A stretch of 6,819 nt of DNA from Rickettsiales bacterium (GTDB lineage Bacteria; Pseudomonadota; Alphaproteobacteria; Rickettsiales; UBA8987): positions 1-6,819 of the forward strand of contig JANQHP010000043.1 in assembly GCA_028282625.1 (NCBI GenBank), given 5' to 3'. The translations under genes and the position numbers were made by a program. Positions within the stretch are counted from its first letter, which is position 1; the number at the start of each line of letters is the position of its first letter. The notes beneath the pieces were generated by a model that searched no databases, was not told the origin of the DNA, and was given only the letters and a program-made list of their open reading frames with translations. Below, piece after piece: positions 6,151-6,819 of the stretch.

Positions 6151-6819
6151 ATGTACCGTCACCTTCTGGATATTGAGCATGTAGTAGACTCAGATATTGC
6201 CCTGCTGCTGGAGACTGCCACCGAACATTTGGAGCGCAGAACATTGGGTGCGGCTCCTCCGTCTTCTTTGCAAGGCAAGACGGTGGTGCAGTTTTTCTTT
6301 GAACCATCGACTCGTACGCGGACTTCTTTTGAGATGGCGGCCAAGGAGCTTGGCGCTTATGTGATTACCGTCAATGGGTTGACCTCTTCGGTGAAAAAGG
6401 GAGAGACGCTCGAAGACACCATTTCTACTCTGGCAGCGATGGGCGCGGATGTTTTGGTGATACGTCACCCGGACAATGAGGCGGCGAATGTGGCGGCTTC
6501 TTTGGGCTTGTGCCACATAATCAATGCGGGAACCGGGACCCATGCGCACCCCACGCAAGCCTTGTTGGATGCTTTAGCGATGCGGCAAGCCTTTGGCCGG
6601 CTGGAAGGACTTGAAGTGGCGCTGTGCGGGGATATTCGCTATAGTCGTGTGGCCCGCTCGAACATGGTTTTATTACGACGAATGGGTGCAAAGATACGTT
6701 TGATTGCGCCAGAAACGCTGCTTCCTGAAAAAGTGGACCCAGATGTGATGTGCTATTCAACCATGGAAGAGGGGCTTAAGGGAGTGCAGGTGGTGATGAT
6801 GCTGCGGCGGGACTTCGAT
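6151..6819 (+). CDS. pyrB: Aspartate carbamoyltransferase catalytic subunit, 3' end outside window
   Basis: PyrB joins carbamoyl phosphate and L-aspartate to give N-carbamoyl-aspartate, the committed step of pyrimidine synthesis. The 223 residues present cover about 70% of the usual length near 310. The carbamoyl-phosphate domain shows 'FFEPSTRTRTSFE' (49-61; S53, T54, R55, T56), the '80s loop' 'SSVKKGETLEDT' (79-90), 'RHP' (R105) and 'HAHPTQALLDA' (131-141; H133, Q136). The aspartate domain begins with 'GDIRYSRVARSN' (160-171; R166). The last residues, 'VVMMLRRDFD', reach the aspartate-binding loop and look atypical. The start is uncertain: ATG 6151 gives 'MYRHLLDIE' but has no Shine-Dalgarno, whereas an in-frame TTG at 6130 has GGGG 9 nt upstream and would add 7 residues. 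The 42-bp gap after bcp holds no clear terminator, so cotranscription is likely. The continuation beyond the window was not seen. Confidence 0.94.
   Translation, partial: MYRHLLDIEHVVDSDIALLLETATEHLERRTLGAAPPSSLQGKTVVQFFFEPSTRTRTSFEMAAKELGAYVITVNGLTSSVKKGETLEDTISTLAAMGADVLVIRHPDNEAANVAASLGLCHIINAGTGTHAHPTQALLDALAMRQAFGRLEGLEVALCGDIRYSRVARSNMVLLRRMGAKIRLIAPETLLPEKVDPDVMCYSTMEEGLKGVQVVMMLRRDFD

Noticed and set aside
6122..6152. Possible pyrB promoter TTGTAT-N19-TACAAT
   Set aside because: The -10-like element overlaps the ATG at 6151, so a transcript from it would start after the likely start codon.
6223..6254. Imperfect tandem repeat GAACATT... with a 16-bp period near the pyrB start
   Set aside because: The period is not a multiple of three, copies differ after 7 bases, and the protein reads as a normal PyrB N-terminus.
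1..6819. Search for a new multi-gene system, mobile element, CRISPR array or RNA gene
   Set aside because: All substantial coding capacity is accounted for by four recognisable housekeeping or envelope genes; there are no repeat arrays, transposase-like frames or tRNA-like folds.

Overview
This window looks like ordinary chromosomal housekeeping DNA, most likely from an alphaproteobacterium. The best taxonomic clues are in GlnE: its C-terminal half has a 'DMTFASDLDLI' nucleotidyltransferase motif and an 'LRPSGNEGP...AWSWEY' block, both in the style of alphaproteobacterial GlnE. The leftmost gene also resembles the large DUF3971/YhdP-like proteins of that class. The assignment is by recognition only. 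Having glnE together with pyrimidine biosynthesis argues against a strongly reduced endosymbiont.

Layout. Positions 2526 down to 1 (minus strand) hold the N-terminal 842 residues of a large membrane-anchored AsmA/YhdP-like protein whose 3' end lies outside the window. A 121-bp divergent intergenic region (2527-2647) follows and should carry the promoters for both directions. On the plus strand come glnE (2648-5626, bifunctional glutamine synthetase adenylyltransferase/adenylyl-removing enzyme), bcp (5623-6108, PrxQ/BCP-type thiol peroxidase, overlapping glnE by 4 bp), and pyrB (from about 6151 to the window end, aspartate carbamoyltransferase, C-terminus cut off). No terminator-like hairpin is visible between the plus-strand genes, so glnE-bcp-pyrB may be one transcript.

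How the genes relate. GlnE tunes glutamine synthetase activity to nitrogen status. PyrB makes carbamoyl-aspartate from carbamoyl phosphate, whose nitrogen usually comes from glutamine, so the two sit on connected nitrogen routes. Bcp is a peroxide-detoxifying enzyme with no obvious metabolic link; its coupling to glnE is positional. The minus-strand protein belongs to a family tied to the cell envelope and lipid transport.

I found no tRNA, rRNA, CRISPR array, insertion sequence, phage gene or defence system, and no evidence for a new multi-gene system. The points worth a second look are small: a perfect 22-bp palindrome inside the minus-strand gene, an unusual aspartate-binding loop in PyrB at the window edge, a degenerate second motif in GlnE, and the cysteine layout of Bcp.
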